Counted from the first letter of the stretch, positions 1 through 9,802 are shown. The stretch: DNA of 64,000 bases from CAVZRC01 sp963777695 (GCA_963777695.1 CAVZRC010000002.1:62001-126000), one strand, 5' to 3'. Notes: generated from the letters alone by a model not told the origin. Made by a program: numbers and translations.

Positions 1-408
1 CGAGGTCGCCGTGAAAACGAAAGTATACTCCGTGTATGGCTGGTAAGGAATGTTCGACTGACTGAACAGGGTGGTGCTGCCGATCGAGGCCGAGAACTCA
101 TTCGGGGTGTAGCCGTCACTGTATAGCCAGTAGGAGAGCACGTACTGCTGATTTGCCACGGTCGGGATGTACTGCGACAGGTACCCATAGGTCGTGTCGT
201 TGCTCAGCCCGGCCGCGTAGAATCCGCTGTTGACGGGGTTACTCACGACGTAAGTGTCGTCGGTGTTTCCCGACAAGGTCCAGCCCGTGAAATCTCCGGT
301 CTCGAATCCGCCGTTCACGACAAGGTCGGCCTTCGCCGGCGCGGTTGCAACGAAGGTCGCCCCCAGTACAGCCAGGGCGACTACGCCCAACCTCACTGAT
401 CTCTTCAT
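1..408 (-). CDS. Exported protein, N-terminal part (C-terminus outside the window)
   Basis: The frame is open from an ATG at 408 to the window edge, giving 136 residues. Residues 1-27 form a clear Sec signal peptide: basic MKRSVR, a hydrophobic Val/Ala/Leu core, and a probable cleavage site AKA|D. It is followed at once by LVVNGGFETGDFTGWTLSG, the opening that is typical of secreted planctomycete and PEP-CTERM-type proteins with a jelly-roll carbohydrate-binding-like fold. The remaining visible part is rich in Ser, Thr, Tyr and Asn, as expected of a beta-sandwich surface protein. A GGGAG lies about ten bases before the ATG. Any PEP-CTERM sorting signal would be in the missing C-terminus. The signal peptide is certain; the domain assignment is inferred from the opening motif. 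Confidence 0.75.
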   Translation of the reverse strand, partial: MKRSVRLGVVALAVLGATFVATAPAKADLVVNGGFETGDFTGWTLSGNTDDTYVVSNPVNSGFYAAGLSNDTTYGYLSQYIPTVANQQYVLSYWLYSDGYTPNEFSASIGSTTLFSQSNIPYQPYTEYTFVFTATS

Positions 409-875
409 GGAATGCAACTCCCAATCGGTCCTGATTGTCTCCGTGACCATCATCCTCAGATTGGTCCGAAGCAAGATCTTACAACTGGGAGTTCACCTTT
501 AATGAGAAAAAGTTTCCTGCATCTCTTGATTTTCTTACGTGGGAATTAAGGTCGAGGATGGATTTCGGCGGCCCCTCGGCCGGAATTGCGGTTGATTTCG
601 GGGCTTACAGCAGGACGATCGTCCTCGACCGGCCTTACCGGGTTTAGCTTACCTTGCGTCGCCAGTTCAATCTTCCTATGAATTAAAATGGAGGACTATA
701 GTCAATTGCTCGACCAGCGCCGGCGCCCCTGGAAGGACGAGGGTTCGAGATTTCCAACGCGCGTACCGATCTCGCTCGACATCTCCGAGGAGAATGGATA
801 CGGAGTTGCTTCATGATGGCAAGCTGGCGATGACCGGGGGCATGAATCGAGCGTCGCCGAACCGAAGCGGACCGC
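409..875. other. Intergenic region, no gene seen
   Basis: No convincing reading frame. The stretch near 490-540 and 660-700 is AT-richer than its surroundings and probably carries the promoter of the exported protein that starts at 408 on the minus strand. No strong hairpin was recognised. Confidence 0.4.
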
Positions 876-1481
876 TCAGGGCCGCTCCATCTCGAAGAGG
901 TCCGTAGTCCGGCAGTAGTAGTCGCCGCCGAGGCGAGCGATCGTCCGGAGTTTGCGGGGATCGACGCGGCCGGACGGGTCGAGGACCGCGTCGTCGATGT
1001 CGATCAGCAGCACCTCGCCGATCACGAGGTTGGTGGCGAGCGGGCCGTCGCCGATCGACATGATCTCTCGCATTCGGCATTCCATGTGGACGGGCGACTC
1101 GGCCACGCGGGGCGGACGGACCCTCACCGACGGTTTTAGGGTCAAGCCGGCATATTCGGCCTCGCTCTGGCCGCGCGGCAGCTCCTTCGCGGTCGCGTTC
1201 ATCTTCGCGGCGAGGTCTTCCACCACCGCGTTCAGGACGAACTCGGGCACGATACCCAGGTTGAGCAACGTATCTTTCCGGGAGCCGTCGCGCCGAATCG
1301 TCGGTGAGAAGACGACGACGGGCGGGTTGGAGCCGAACACGTTGAAGAAGCTGAACGGCGCCAGGTTCACCCGGCCTTCGTCGTCGATCGTGGTCGCCCA
1401 CGCGATCGGCCGCGGAGTCACGATCCCGACGAGCGCATGGTAGACCGAGACGACATCGGCGGAGGAAATATCAATAATCAT
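876..1481 (-). CDS. Flavin reductase family protein (FMN-binding split barrel)
   Basis: A 201-residue protein matching the flavin reductase / DIM6-NTAB family. It opens with the family's substrate-side signature TPRPIAWATTIDDEGRVNLAP, of which TPRPIAW and NLAPFSFFN are most typical, and continues through PPVVVFSP and KDTLLNL, which shape the FMN pocket. Such proteins bind FMN and either reduce free flavin with NAD(P)H or act as flavin oxidoreductases. The ATG at 1481 shares its A with the stop codon of the homogentisate dioxygenase (TGATG), so the two are translationally coupled; a TTG just upstream is a less likely start. The link to aromatic catabolism is inferred from this coupling; the substrate is unknown. 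Confidence 0.85.
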   Translation of the reverse strand: MIIDISSADVVSVYHALVGIVTPRPIAWATTIDDEGRVNLAPFSFFNVFGSNPPVVVFSPTIRRDGSRKDTLLNLGIVPEFVLNAVVEDLAAKMNATAKELPRGQSEAEYAGLTLKPSVRVRPPRVAESPVHMECRMREIMSIGDGPLATNLVIGEVLLIDIDDAVLDPSGRVDPRKLRTIARLGGDYYCRTTDLFEMERP

Positions 1482-2650
1482 CAATCGATCCAGCTCAGGG
1501 GGTAGGTGTGGTCGTCGCGTGTCATGGCCTGTCGCGTCAGCCGGAGCGGCCGGACGGTGTCGACCATCACGGCCAGCTCGTCGGTCCGGGTGGCGTCGCG
1601 GCTGGCGGCGATGGTGCCGGGGTGCGGGCCGTGGGGGATGCCGCGCGGGTGGAGCGTGAAGGATGACTCCTCGACGCCCCGCCGGCTGCCGAACCGGCCG
1701 CGGACATAATAGAGGACCTCATCGGCCTGGACGTTCGAGTGGGCGTACGGCACCTTGATCGCCTCGGGGTGGGTGTCGAGCATCCGCGGCGCGAAGGTGC
1801 AGATGACGAATCCCGGGGCGTCGAACGTCTGCTGGACCGGGGGCGGCTGGTGGACCGTCCCGGTGATCGGCTCGAAATCCATCGCATTGAACGTGTAGGG
1901 GTAGACCAGGCCGTCCCAGCCGACGACGTCGAAGGGATGGCTCGCCAGGGTGTACCGGCTGAGCCGTCGGCCGTCCTTGATGAGTACCGGCGTCTCTTCC
2001 TCACGATCGACGACCCCCAGCTCGCGAGGGCCGTGGAAGTCCCGCTCGCCGTATGGGGCCCCGAGACGGATCTGGCCGTCCGCATTGAGGTACCGGGCGG
2101 GGATCGATACGTTGCCGGTCGCCTCGATCACGAGAAGGTCGGGCGTGCAGTTCGGGTCGAAATCGAGGCGATACGTGGTGCAGCGTGGGATGACGATGTA
2201 GTCGAGCTCTCGGAACGGAAGCGGGCCGAAGAGGGTGTGAAGCGTGCCCTGTCCGGAGTGGACGAAGACCACCTCGTCGGCGTCGGCGTTGCGAAACAGC
2301 TCCGCTTGTGGCATCTCGGGCCGGCATCGCGAGAGGATGACGTCGTCGTTGCCGAGGATGGGGATCCGGCCCGTGATCGGGTCGCCGGCGCGGGGGATGG
2401 TCCGGGTCTTGATATGGTGATGGCGGAGCGTCGGCTCGTCAACAAAGTCCGGCGTGACCATGCCGGCCGGCTCGATCCGGACGACCCGCGTCGGCGGTCG
2501 CAGGTGATAGACCAGGCTGTAGCCGCGCGAAAACCCGGCGAGGGTGACGACCTCCTCATAAAAGATCCCTTCGCCCCGGAAGCCGGGCTGCTGCGGGTGG
2601 GCGATGTGCCGCTTGCGCGGGATCGAGCCGGCTCGGAGATAAGGCGGCAT
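1481..2650 (-). CDS. hmgA: Homogentisate 1,2-dioxygenase family protein
   Basis: A 389-residue cupin-type non-heme iron dioxygenase that would open the homogentisate ring to maleylacetoacetate in tyrosine and phenylalanine catabolism. Recognisable parts are VFVHSGQGTLHTLFGPL and IPRCTTYRLDF in the N-terminal half, YPYTFNAMDFEPITG, and the C-terminal metal-site region with YAHSNVQADEVLYY (from about residue 302) and IPHGPHPG (about residue 339). The ATG at 2650 is preferred over the TTG at 2680 because GGAG precedes it and the 2650 start lies clear of the upstream FAA hydrolase gene. It lies between an FAA hydrolase and a flavin reductase and downstream of HPPD, which supports the pathway assignment. 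A related cupin dioxygenase of slightly different specificity cannot be excluded. Confidence 0.85.
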   Translation of the reverse strand: MPPYLRAGSIPRKRHIAHPQQPGFRGEGIFYEEVVTLAGFSRGYSLVYHLRPPTRVVRIEPAGMVTPDFVDEPTLRHHHIKTRTIPRAGDPITGRIPILGNDDVILSRCRPEMPQAELFRNADADEVVFVHSGQGTLHTLFGPLPFRELDYIVIPRCTTYRLDFDPNCTPDLLVIEATGNVSIPARYLNADGQIRLGAPYGERDFHGPRELGVVDREEETPVLIKDGRRLSRYTLASHPFDVVGWDGLVYPYTFNAMDFEPITGTVHQPPPVQQTFDAPGFVICTFAPRMLDTHPEAIKVPYAHSNVQADEVLYYVRGRFGSRRGVEESSFTLHPRGIPHGPHPGTIAASRDATRTDELAVMVDTVRPLRLTRQAMTRDDHTYPLSWID

Positions 2651-2680
2651 GATGTTCGGTCTCCGGTGGATCGGGTCCAA

Positions 2681-3394
2681 TCACGGATGAGACACGACCC
2701 GGTTCGTCAAGGTTCCCAGTCGTTCGATCGACAGCTCGACGGCGTCTCCGGGCCGGAGCCAACCCCCTGTCCGCTCGGGCGTCAACTCGAGGATACAGCC
2801 CGTGCCGACGGTCCCCGAGCCGATCACGTCGCCGGGCCGGAGTGTCGCGTCCCGACTGGCGTGTGCCAGCAACCGCGGCCAGTTCCAGTACATCGTCCCC
2901 GAGTTGCCCCGGGAGAGCAAGCGGCCGTTGACGACGGCCGTCATCTCCAGGTCGAACCGGCCGTCGCGATAGCGGTCGGCCAGCTCGTCGAAGGTCACGA
3001 GCTGCGGGCCGATCGACGTCGCGAAGTCCTTGCCCTTGCTCGGTCCCAGGCCGACGGTCATCTCGATGCGCTGGAGGTCGCGCGCACTCCAGTCGTTCAT
3101 GATCGTCCAGCCGGCGACGGCGTCGAGGGCGCGGTTGTCGTCGGGCAAGTCGCGGGCCTCGCGGCCGATCACGCAGGCCAGTTCCAGCTCGTAATCGAGG
3201 GCCTCGCTGCCACGGGGTGCCCAGACCTCGGCCTCGTGGCCAATCACACCCGACGGGTTGGAGAAATAGAAGACCGGCACCTCGTACCACTGCGGCACCA
3301 TCTCGAGCCCGCGCTGGCGCCGGCAGGTTGCGACGTGCTCCTCGAAGGCGTAGAAGTCGCGGATGCTGGCGATCGGGGGAATCGGGAGTCTCAT
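2681..3394 (-). CDS. Fumarylacetoacetate (FAA) hydrolase family protein
   Basis: 237 residues with the core of the FAA hydrolase fold: LDYELELACVIGREARDL supplies acidic metal ligands, GWTIMNDWSARDLQ is the family signature, GKDFATSIGPQLVT forms the active-site loop, and RPGDVIGSGTVGTGC closes the barrel. The family cleaves carbon-carbon bonds in beta-diketo acids using Mg or Ca. In this operon the expected substrate is fumarylacetoacetate, the last intermediate of homogentisate degradation. The protein is shorter than canonical fumarylacetoacetase (about 420 residues) and closer to the small FAHD-type hydrolases, so the exact substrate is inferred from context. It lies 30 bp upstream of the dioxygenase start at 2650 on the same strand. 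Confidence 0.85.
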   Translation of the reverse strand: MRLPIPPIASIRDFYAFEEHVATCRRQRGLEMVPQWYEVPVFYFSNPSGVIGHEAEVWAPRGSEALDYELELACVIGREARDLPDDNRALDAVAGWTIMNDWSARDLQRIEMTVGLGPSKGKDFATSIGPQLVTFDELADRYRDGRFDLEMTAVVNGRLLSRGNSGTMYWNWPRLLAHASRDATLRPGDVIGSGTVGTGCILELTPERTGGWLRPGDAVELSIERLGTLTNRVVSHP

Positions 3395-3490
3395 CGAAGG
3401 CCTCGAACGACGAAGTAGGGTACTCTGAACTACTAACCTTGAAAGTCGCGTTACCCGAACGAGATTGTCAAATCGGGCAAGAACCGGAGG

Positions 3491-3578
3491 TTCACCACAG
3501 AGTCACAGAGATCACAGAGCAATATAAGTCAAACTCTTCTTATTTTCTTCTCTGTGCCCTCTGTGACTCTGTGGTGAA
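3491..3578. repeat. 29-bp inverted repeat of the CACAGAG type
   Basis: The left arm 3491-3519 and right arm 3550-3578 are inverted copies matching at 27 of 29 positions, separated by 30 bases. The arms begin ttcaccacagagtcacagag. The element lies between HPPD and the FAA hydrolase and could form a long hairpin in the transcript. Similar short palindromic CACAGAG repeats are found dispersed in many bacterial genomes; this assignment is from memory and not tested. Confidence 0.8.
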
Positions 3579-3599
3579 TCTCTTCCGATCCATATCGCT

Positions 3600-4708
3600 C
3601 TATAGCGTCCCGCGCCGCGCCTGCTCGCGCTCGATCGGCTTCGAACAGGGCCTTGAAGTTGCCCTTGCCGAAGCTCTTGGCCCCGCGGCGCTGGATGATC
3701 TCGAAGAACAAGGTCGGCCGGTCCTCGACCGGCTTGGTGAAGATCTGGAGCAGATAGCCCTCATCGTCGCGATCGACGAGGATGCCCAGCTCCTCCAGCT
3801 CGTGCAGGTCTTCGCGGATCGTGCCGACGCGCTCCGGCAATAATTCATAATAGCTCGGAGGCACCTTCAGGAACGAGACATCGTTGGCCGCCATGGCGCG
3901 GACGCTGGCGATGATGTCGCCGGTGGCCATGGCGATGTGCTGGACGCCCGGGCCGCCGTAGTAATCCAGGAACTCCTCGATCTGCGATCGGCGACGGCCG
4001 TGGGCCGGCTCGTTGATCGGGAACTTGATCCGGCCGCGGCCGTCGGCGACCACCTTCGACATCAGGGCCGAGTAGTCGGTGCTGATGTCCTTGTCGTCGA
4101 AGCTGGCGAGCAGCGAGAAGCCCATGATCTTGCTGTAGTAATCGACCCAGTCGCCCATCTTGCCTTCCTCGACGTTGGCGACGATATGGTCGATCGCCTT
4201 GAGTCCGACCGGATGGAACGTCCGGGGACTGTATCGGTCGGGTTCGAGCGCCTGGAATCCCGGCGCGAAGACGCCGTGATATCGCGAGCGATTCACGAAC
4301 GTGTGCGTGCTATCTCCATATGCATGGATCTCGGCGATGTCGTAGGTCCCGTTCGCGTCCTCGAGCGTGCGCGGCGGCGAGGCCGGTATTGCTCCCGCGA
4401 GCGACGGCGGTCTCGAACGCCGCGGGTACGTCGTCGACCTCGAGGGCGATCGACTGGACGCCGTCGCCGTGCTTGACCAGCCGATGGGCGTCCGGGTGAT
4501 CGCCCCGCAACGGCGAGGCCAGGACGAACGTGATATGACCCTGACGGAGCACGTAGCTGGCCTCATCGCGCACGCCGGTCTCGAGTCCCGCATAGGCGAT
4601 GACCTCGAAGCCGAAAGCATTGCGATAGAAGTAGGCGGACTGGCGTGCATTGCCGACGAACATCCGCACATGGTCGATACGCTTCAGGGCAAGGGTATCC
4701 GTGGCCAT
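3600..4708 (-). CDS. hppD: 4-hydroxyphenylpyruvate dioxygenase (two frameshifts)
   Basis: About 369 residues once two single-base insertions are ignored. The N-terminal frame (MATDTLALKRIDHVRMFVGN to VDDVPAAFETAVARG) joins the middle frame (IPASPPRTLEDANGTYDIAE) at 4391-4397. The middle frame joins the C-terminal frame (IEREQARRGTL, stop 3602-3600) at about 3637-3641. Iron ligands of the vicinal oxygen chelate fold are visible as His in AIDHIVANV, His in GPGVQHIAM and Glu in LFFEIIQRRG. The enzyme turns 4-hydroxyphenylpyruvate into homogentisate and heads the operon. The ATG at 4708 has GGAGAG upstream; an in-frame ATG at 4732 lacks a good site. Both breaks look like sequencing errors because the joined protein is complete, but true decay is possible. 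Confidence 0.88.
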
Positions 4709-4836
4709 GGAAGTGCTCTCCGAGTGGCTCATGTCGGAACGTCCGGCAGGCTGCCCTTGATCCTGGGCGGATGCAAAGGAAGGCGTGCCTCCATGGGCAT
4801 TATACGCGCGGGCGCGACGCGGGGCCGCGTTCGGAG

Positions 4837-5979
4837 TCAGAAGCCGGTGATCTCGACGGACGGATTGAGCGACTTGAGGGCGACGAGGAAGTCGCGAAAG
4901 TCGGAGAATTGGTTGGGTAGGACCATTTTCCCGCTCTTGTGACGGACATGAAGCTGGACGCGGTTCGGGTCGTTCCAACCTCCCGTGCGGACCGAGATGA
5001 TGTCTTCGGGGCGGAACTCGATGGTCCGCATCCAACTGCGGAACTCGATCGTCGCGTCTTTCTTCAGGGCGATTTCGTAGGGCACACGGATGAAATATAG
5101 CGTGAGGAGTCCGGACACACCGACCCCGAAGATGAAGAGCACGATCAGGCCCTGGAGCGTCGAGTTCGCCATCCCGATCCACGACAACAGCCCGGGGCCG
5201 ACGAGCATCAGGATGATCCCCACGATCAAGATCGGCGTGCCGATCGCGCAGAGTCCGAGGGTGATGAGCGGGAGAGCCCGGTGGTGGTCCGGCAACCGGT
5301 GAATCATTCGATCATCGAGCTTACCCGCGCCAACTATCGGCCGGAACTCGGGGTCGTCGCAGGGACCTTTGACGGAATGCCCACGGAGTGGCCTCGCGTC
5401 CAGTAACGCCTCGTGGACCAAGGCTTCAACGTCGCGAACGTTTTCGATTCCCAGGAATCCGCAGGGAGAAACACCCCCGAAACCCGACTTCTCGACGCCG
5501 AAAACCAGATCGCCCATCCCATTGCCGAACCCCTCTCGGTGCATCAAGGCGAGGGCCTCGGCCCGATAACTGCTGGCCCGATAGTGTCCGAAGAGGGTGG
5601 GTTCGCAGACGATGGCGCACCGGTCCGTCAGGAAGTAGCGGGTCTTTCGGGCTGTCCACCAGATCTGAAACGGCGTCGCGATCGTCGATACCCCGATGAC
5701 CAGCACGAACAGACCGATGAGCGGCTCTGTTAGACCCGCTGGTGGCTTCAAGTCCCGGTACAGTATCAGCGAGATCCAGGTGAGCGCCATGATGATCACC
5801 AGTACGCCGACCACCATGGTCGGTAAAGCCCGCCGGACGAGGGCGAATCGTGAGATCGGCCGGGCCTGCCAGAGCAACGACTCTCCTGGAGCGAGTTCCC
5901 AACCAAGCTCGGTATCGTACGCACCGACAAGCGATCGTTGAAAATCTTGGAAACGATGGTCTTGTTCATGGCGGGTCAC
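4837..5979 (-). CDS. Membrane protein with PH-like domains, function unknown
   Basis: 380 residues starting at a GTG (5979). Residues 27-42 (ELAPGESLLWQARP) resemble the opening of bacterial PH (bPH2/YdbS-like) domains. Two transmembrane segments follow at about 54-74 and 87-108, then a soluble stretch with a Gly-rich patch (GNGMGDLVFGVEKSGFGGV) and two more segments at about 238-261 and 275-297. The C-terminal 80 residues (FRPEDIISVRTGGWNDPNR, and the HVRHKSGKMVL beta hairpin) look like a second PH-like fold. The arrangement suggests an inner-membrane protein with duplicated TM-pair plus PH-like units. No catalytic motif was seen. It stands alone between the HPPD gene and the glycosyltransferase-like genes. 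Confidence 0.7.
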   Translation of the reverse strand: MTRHEQDHRFQDFQRSLVGAYDTELGWELAPGESLLWQARPISRFALVRRALPTMVVGVLVIIMALTWISLILYRDLKPPAGLTEPLIGLFVLVIGVSTIATPFQIWWTARKTRYFLTDRCAIVCEPTLFGHYRASSYRAEALALMHREGFGNGMGDLVFGVEKSGFGGVSPCGFLGIENVRDVEALVHEALLDARPLRGHSVKGPCDDPEFRPIVGAGKLDDRMIHRLPDHHRALPLITLGLCAIGTPILIVGIILMLVGPGLLSWIGMANSTLQGLIVLFIFGVGVSGLLTLYFIRVPYEIALKKDATIEFRSWMRTIEFRPEDIISVRTGGWNDPNRVQLHVRHKSGKMVLPNQFSDFRDFLVALKSLNPSVEITGF

Positions 5980-6127
5980 CCGGCCTGGCGCCTATTCCGA
6001 GCGGGAACAACGACACCTTGCGCGGTATTCGTCGGCGGACCTGGCCTATTGGCCGAAATCCGCCGTGAATTCCCGGAATGTGTCGAAGTCCGACGAAGGC
6101 GCAGGCCGAGGTCGACGACGCCGGTCG

Positions 6128-7699
6128 TTATCGATTCCAGGTGGGATCCCGGCGAGATTGTCCATCCTGATTGAGGGCGGTGCGGTCCGAGCCGTCGGCC
6201 GTTCGCGACGTCTTGCGCTTCCAGACCTGGTAACACCGGGGCGTGAGCGGGACCCGGGTCACGCGTTCGAAGCCGAGCTCGCGTAAGAGGTCATCGTTGA
6301 CCTCGGGGTAGTGGGACACGTCCACGACATGGTCCGCGGCGCGGATCTCGTCGAGCATCGCGTCGGGCGGACGATCGGGCCAGTAGCCGTTGACGAGATG
6401 GGTGTCATTCTCCAGGCTGGCGTTCTGCCCGACGTATCCCTTGGCATAGAGCGCGATCGTGGGGTCTTCGGGGCAGATGACCTTGCCCGGCAAGGCCTTG
6501 GCCACGGAGACCGCCTCCCAGTATTCGCCGTCCCAGTAGGGCAGCCTGGCGATCGGATTGTAGCTCCTTGTCATGTGGGGGAAGGCGGTCATGAGCATCA
6601 GGAGTGCCATGAACGATCCCAGGATCAGCCGCGAGCTCACCGGCCAGGTCGGGCTCTCCAGGCGGTCCAGCAGTCGGGGCAATCGGAGGACGCAGAAGGC
6701 CATCATCGCCAGGAGTGCCGGCAACAGGCTGTTGTCCGCGCCGCCGGACTTCCCGGCCGTCAGGGCGCTGAACGGGATCGTCACGGCCAGGACGGCCATC
6801 AGCCAGAAGACGCGCGGGTCCTTCCGGACCGATCCCTGATCGGAGACGATCCATTCGCCGAGCACGAGGAGGAACAGCGGCGAATCGATCAGCAGGTTCC
6901 AGAAGCAGCGTGCACTCCGGATGTAATCGAGGGCGAACGCCTTCGGTACATCGATCATGTAGTAATAGACGACAGGGCTGGTGATCCGGAGTACCAGGAT
7001 CACCCCGAAGGCGATGGCCATGGGGATCGAGGCGGTGACGATCTCGGCGCGTGTCGGCCGCCTCCATCGCATGACCAGGGCGACCAGCGGGACGGCCGCG
7101 AAGATGAAGGCCGTCTGCTTGAAGAAGAAGCCGGCGACCAGGCAGGCCGAGCCGAGGAGCGTCCACTGCACCCGGCGTTTCTCCTCGCCATATGCGATCA
7201 GGAGCATCCCCGCGGTCGCGAACATCAGGGCCGTCATGTCGGGGCGGTTCTCGGCGAAATACTCGCCGGAGCGGTGATTCACGCCCAGGATCAGGATCCA
7301 GGCCAGCGCCAGATACCCGAGGGATCGCTTGCCTCGCATCGTCACCGCGAGTAGGGTCACCGCGACGAGCGCCGAGATCAACGTGAGGACGCGTCCCGAG
7401 ATGTTGTTCGGCCCGACCCATCGGAAGATCTGGCCCTGGACCCACGGGACCAAGGCCCCGTAGACGTGCGTCGAGTGCCCGCCCGGGACGAGCTCGTAGA
7501 CCGGCATCCCCCGAGAGCTGCGGTAGCCCTCCAGGACCTCCACCGACTCCCAGGGATTCCGGGGCGAGTCGGCCAGGACGAGTCGGCCGAGGGTGTACGC
7601 GCTGATCAGGCCGATGAGGGCCGCCGCGATCAGAAGCGGGGACCGGCAGAGCCAGGCCGAACGCCGGGCCCTCCGATCTCCCTCCGGATGATCCATCAT
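6128..7699 (-). CDS. Polytopic glycosyltransferase-like membrane protein
   Basis: 523 residues with about ten hydrophobic segments, starting with LLIAAALIGLISAYTLGRLV. The first periplasmic loop carries GMPVYELVPGGHSTHVYGALVP, and a later loop carries GVNHRSGEYFAENRPDMTAL; acidic and Arg/His residues in such loops are typical of GT39/GT-C-fold lipid-linked sugar transferases (ArnT, mannosyltransferases). The C-terminus is a soluble domain (YPEVNDDLLRELGFERVTRV). Transfer of a sugar from a polyprenyl phosphate at the outer face of the inner membrane is inferred from fold type only. The ATG at 7699 is chosen because AGGAG lies nine bases upstream; the longer frame from 7834 has no ribosome site. 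The next gene upstream on the same strand is of the same class. Confidence 0.75.
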   Translation of the reverse strand: MMDHPEGDRRARRSAWLCRSPLLIAAALIGLISAYTLGRLVLADSPRNPWESVEVLEGYRSSRGMPVYELVPGGHSTHVYGALVPWVQGQIFRWVGPNNISGRVLTLISALVAVTLLAVTMRGKRSLGYLALAWILILGVNHRSGEYFAENRPDMTALMFATAGMLLIAYGEEKRRVQWTLLGSACLVAGFFFKQTAFIFAAVPLVALVMRWRRPTRAEIVTASIPMAIAFGVILVLRITSPVVYYYMIDVPKAFALDYIRSARCFWNLLIDSPLFLLVLGEWIVSDQGSVRKDPRVFWLMAVLAVTIPFSALTAGKSGGADNSLLPALLAMMAFCVLRLPRLLDRLESPTWPVSSRLILGSFMALLMLMTAFPHMTRSYNPIARLPYWDGEYWEAVSVAKALPGKVICPEDPTIALYAKGYVGQNASLENDTHLVNGYWPDRPPDAMLDEIRAADHVVDVSHYPEVNDDLLRELGFERVTRVPLTPRCYQVWKRKTSRTADGSDRTALNQDGQSRRDPTWNR

Positions 7700-7805
7700 G
7701 ATGAACGGCTCCTGTGTCATTGTGTGCATGACGATGATTGGACAGCATCCCGGCCGTCGGTTCCGGTTGATGAGAACGTGAGCAAATTCTTGATTATGAC
7801 TTGCA

Positions 7806-9437
7806 CTATCGTCGAGTCGCGACAACCTCCCCATGTCTCGTCGTCCCCTTCCGCCGCCAGACTTCCATCGGCCCGAAGCGGGCGTCGGGTTCGTACAGTC
7901 GGCGGATCGTCGATTCGATCAGATCGATCGTGAATGACGGATCGGGGCCGGTGTCGTGCGGAGACCAGACGACGAGAGAATCCGGTTCATGCTCGAGGGC
8001 CCTGGCGAAGGCCGCCTCGCTGCTCGGGTCGACCATCTTGAGCCAGGTGATGCTCTCGGCCGGGAAGGCCGACAGGCGGCCCAGGGGGCCGACGATGGCG
8101 GTGTCCCCCTTGAGGGCGTTCGCGATCTTCGTCCGCGGCGAAGGGTCGCGACGCAAGTAATCGAGGAGGGCTCGCTGGTCCTCCCACCGATAATAAGCCG
8201 ACGTGGGGACCGGCCCTCGGGAGTAGCCCACGGGCCGGCTGGTGGTTGGCTCGCCCCGTATCGCGTGCGACGTGGCCTGGAGACTCGGCCTGACGGCGAG
8301 AAGTCCGGCCTCATCTTGCAACTGACGCCGAGGAGGAGCGCGAACGAGAGCAGCTTGTAGAACGGCGCGAGCCGATCGACCGCAAGCAGGAGCTGGGTGA
8401 CGACCGCCATGTTCACCGCGAGGACCATGGTCAGGGGGATGTTGAGATAGTGGTGCGGAGTCGGACTGATCGGCTTGTAGAACAAGACCAGCAAGAGGGC
8501 CGCGATCCAGACCATGGCTACCTGTCCGTGTTTCCGATCCGGTTTGGGGAGGGCGAAAACGGCCAGGCAGACCGCGATGTTACCGAAAGGCCCGAGCTGG
8601 CCCAGGAAGACGACCAGGATCGAAAGGAGGCGCGCCAGCCGTCCTTGCCGCGCGGCATAATTGTGCCCGATCCCGTCCAGGAAGTCGGGAACGATCCCGC
8701 TCATCACCAGGGGGGTGAATAGGAGGAGGATCGCGACCGTCAACGAAACGACCCAGACCCAGAGTCGTCTCGAGGTGGTGCCCGACCGCATCTCGCCGAG
8801 GAGCTGGATCGCGATCGCGGGGAGGAAGAGTACGGCTTGCGGCCGAATCGTCAGCGCCATCGCCGTCGCGATGCCCGAGAACGCAGGCGTCAGGCTCCCT
8901 CCCTTCGAAGCCTGCAAGACCAGGATCGCGAGGACCGCGAGGAGCGGAGCATGCAAGTCGCGTTGCGCCGCGAGGCTGTAATCGAGCGACAAATAATAGC
9001 TCAGGAACGAGAGATAGCCCACGATTCCCGGCAGGACCAACCCGAAGACTCGCTTGCTCCAGGCGAGCAGGGTGATGCCCAGCACGAGGATCGCTCCGGC
9101 GTCGAATACGTAGATCGGCCAGCTCCCACCCCAGCCCGTCAGACGACCCAGGAGCCAGAAGAGGTAGATCGCGCCGGGAAACTGGTTGCAGTAGAGGTCC
9201 CGGTAGGGAAGTTGAACCGGCGTCCCACCCCCTCGCCAGGGTGGCGAACACGTCGTGATCGGCCCACAGCGGCCAGGTCAAATAGTGAGGTATCCATGTG
9301 ATTAGCTGCAGCAGGCAAATGAGTCCGAGGAAGAACGTGATCGGACCGGCGAAGAGTCGATTGGCGATCCGGTCCCACGGGCTCACGCCGTGCGGGCTCG
9401 CTACCGCGCAATCGACCGATGTGTGGGTACCTTCCAT
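7806..9437 (-). CDS. Second polytopic glycosyltransferase-like protein (two frameshifts)
   Basis: About 544 residues read through two breaks. The first frame (MEGTHTSVDCAV, one TM, then WPLWADHDVFATLARGW) shifts near 9205-9225 into the frame with PYRDLYCNQFPGAIYLFWLL, YLSLDYSLAAQRDLHAPLLA and several TM segments. That frame shifts near 8322-8330 into the soluble tail (YYRWEDQRALLDYLRRDPS, PDSLVVWSPHDTGPDPS). The PYRDLYCNQFPGA loop is typical of GT-C/GT39-like membrane transferases and gives the family call. GGAGG lies seven bases before the ATG at 9437. The tail ends 107 bp before the next gene in the same direction, so the two probably form one operon making or decorating a cell-surface glycan. 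Acceptor and sugar are unknown. Confidence 0.68.
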
Positions 9438-9802
9438 GCGTCGGCCTCCGGGATCGGGAATGGGGATCATCTCGATGACGCGGGATCGGCCGAACGCGTC
9501 GGCCATCCTTCGCGGGCAGTCCGAGCGAACGCCCGTCGGGCAGTGGGAGGGGAAGCCGGGGGACTGGCGGAAAGGATCATGGTGCCGGATCATCCTTGAT
9601 CGGGGGCAGGGCGAAGCACGCGGGTACGGGCCTTTCTATATCGGTTATGGCCGGAGAGGGCAAGGCGAGTCGGGTGCTCGATTCTCGAGCTCCGCTTCGA
9701 TTCCCGGTCAGAATAGAGCGGCCAGGGCGCTTCACGACTGGTTTGCGCACAGGTCGACTACAAGGTTGTGGCAAGGTCTCCCGAACTTGCGACTGGGCCG
9801 AA

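Noticed and set aside
1739..3418. 559-residue plus-strand open frame
   Set aside because: Antisense shadow of the homogentisate dioxygenase and FAA hydrolase genes; long antisense frames are expected at this GC content and it shows no family motif.
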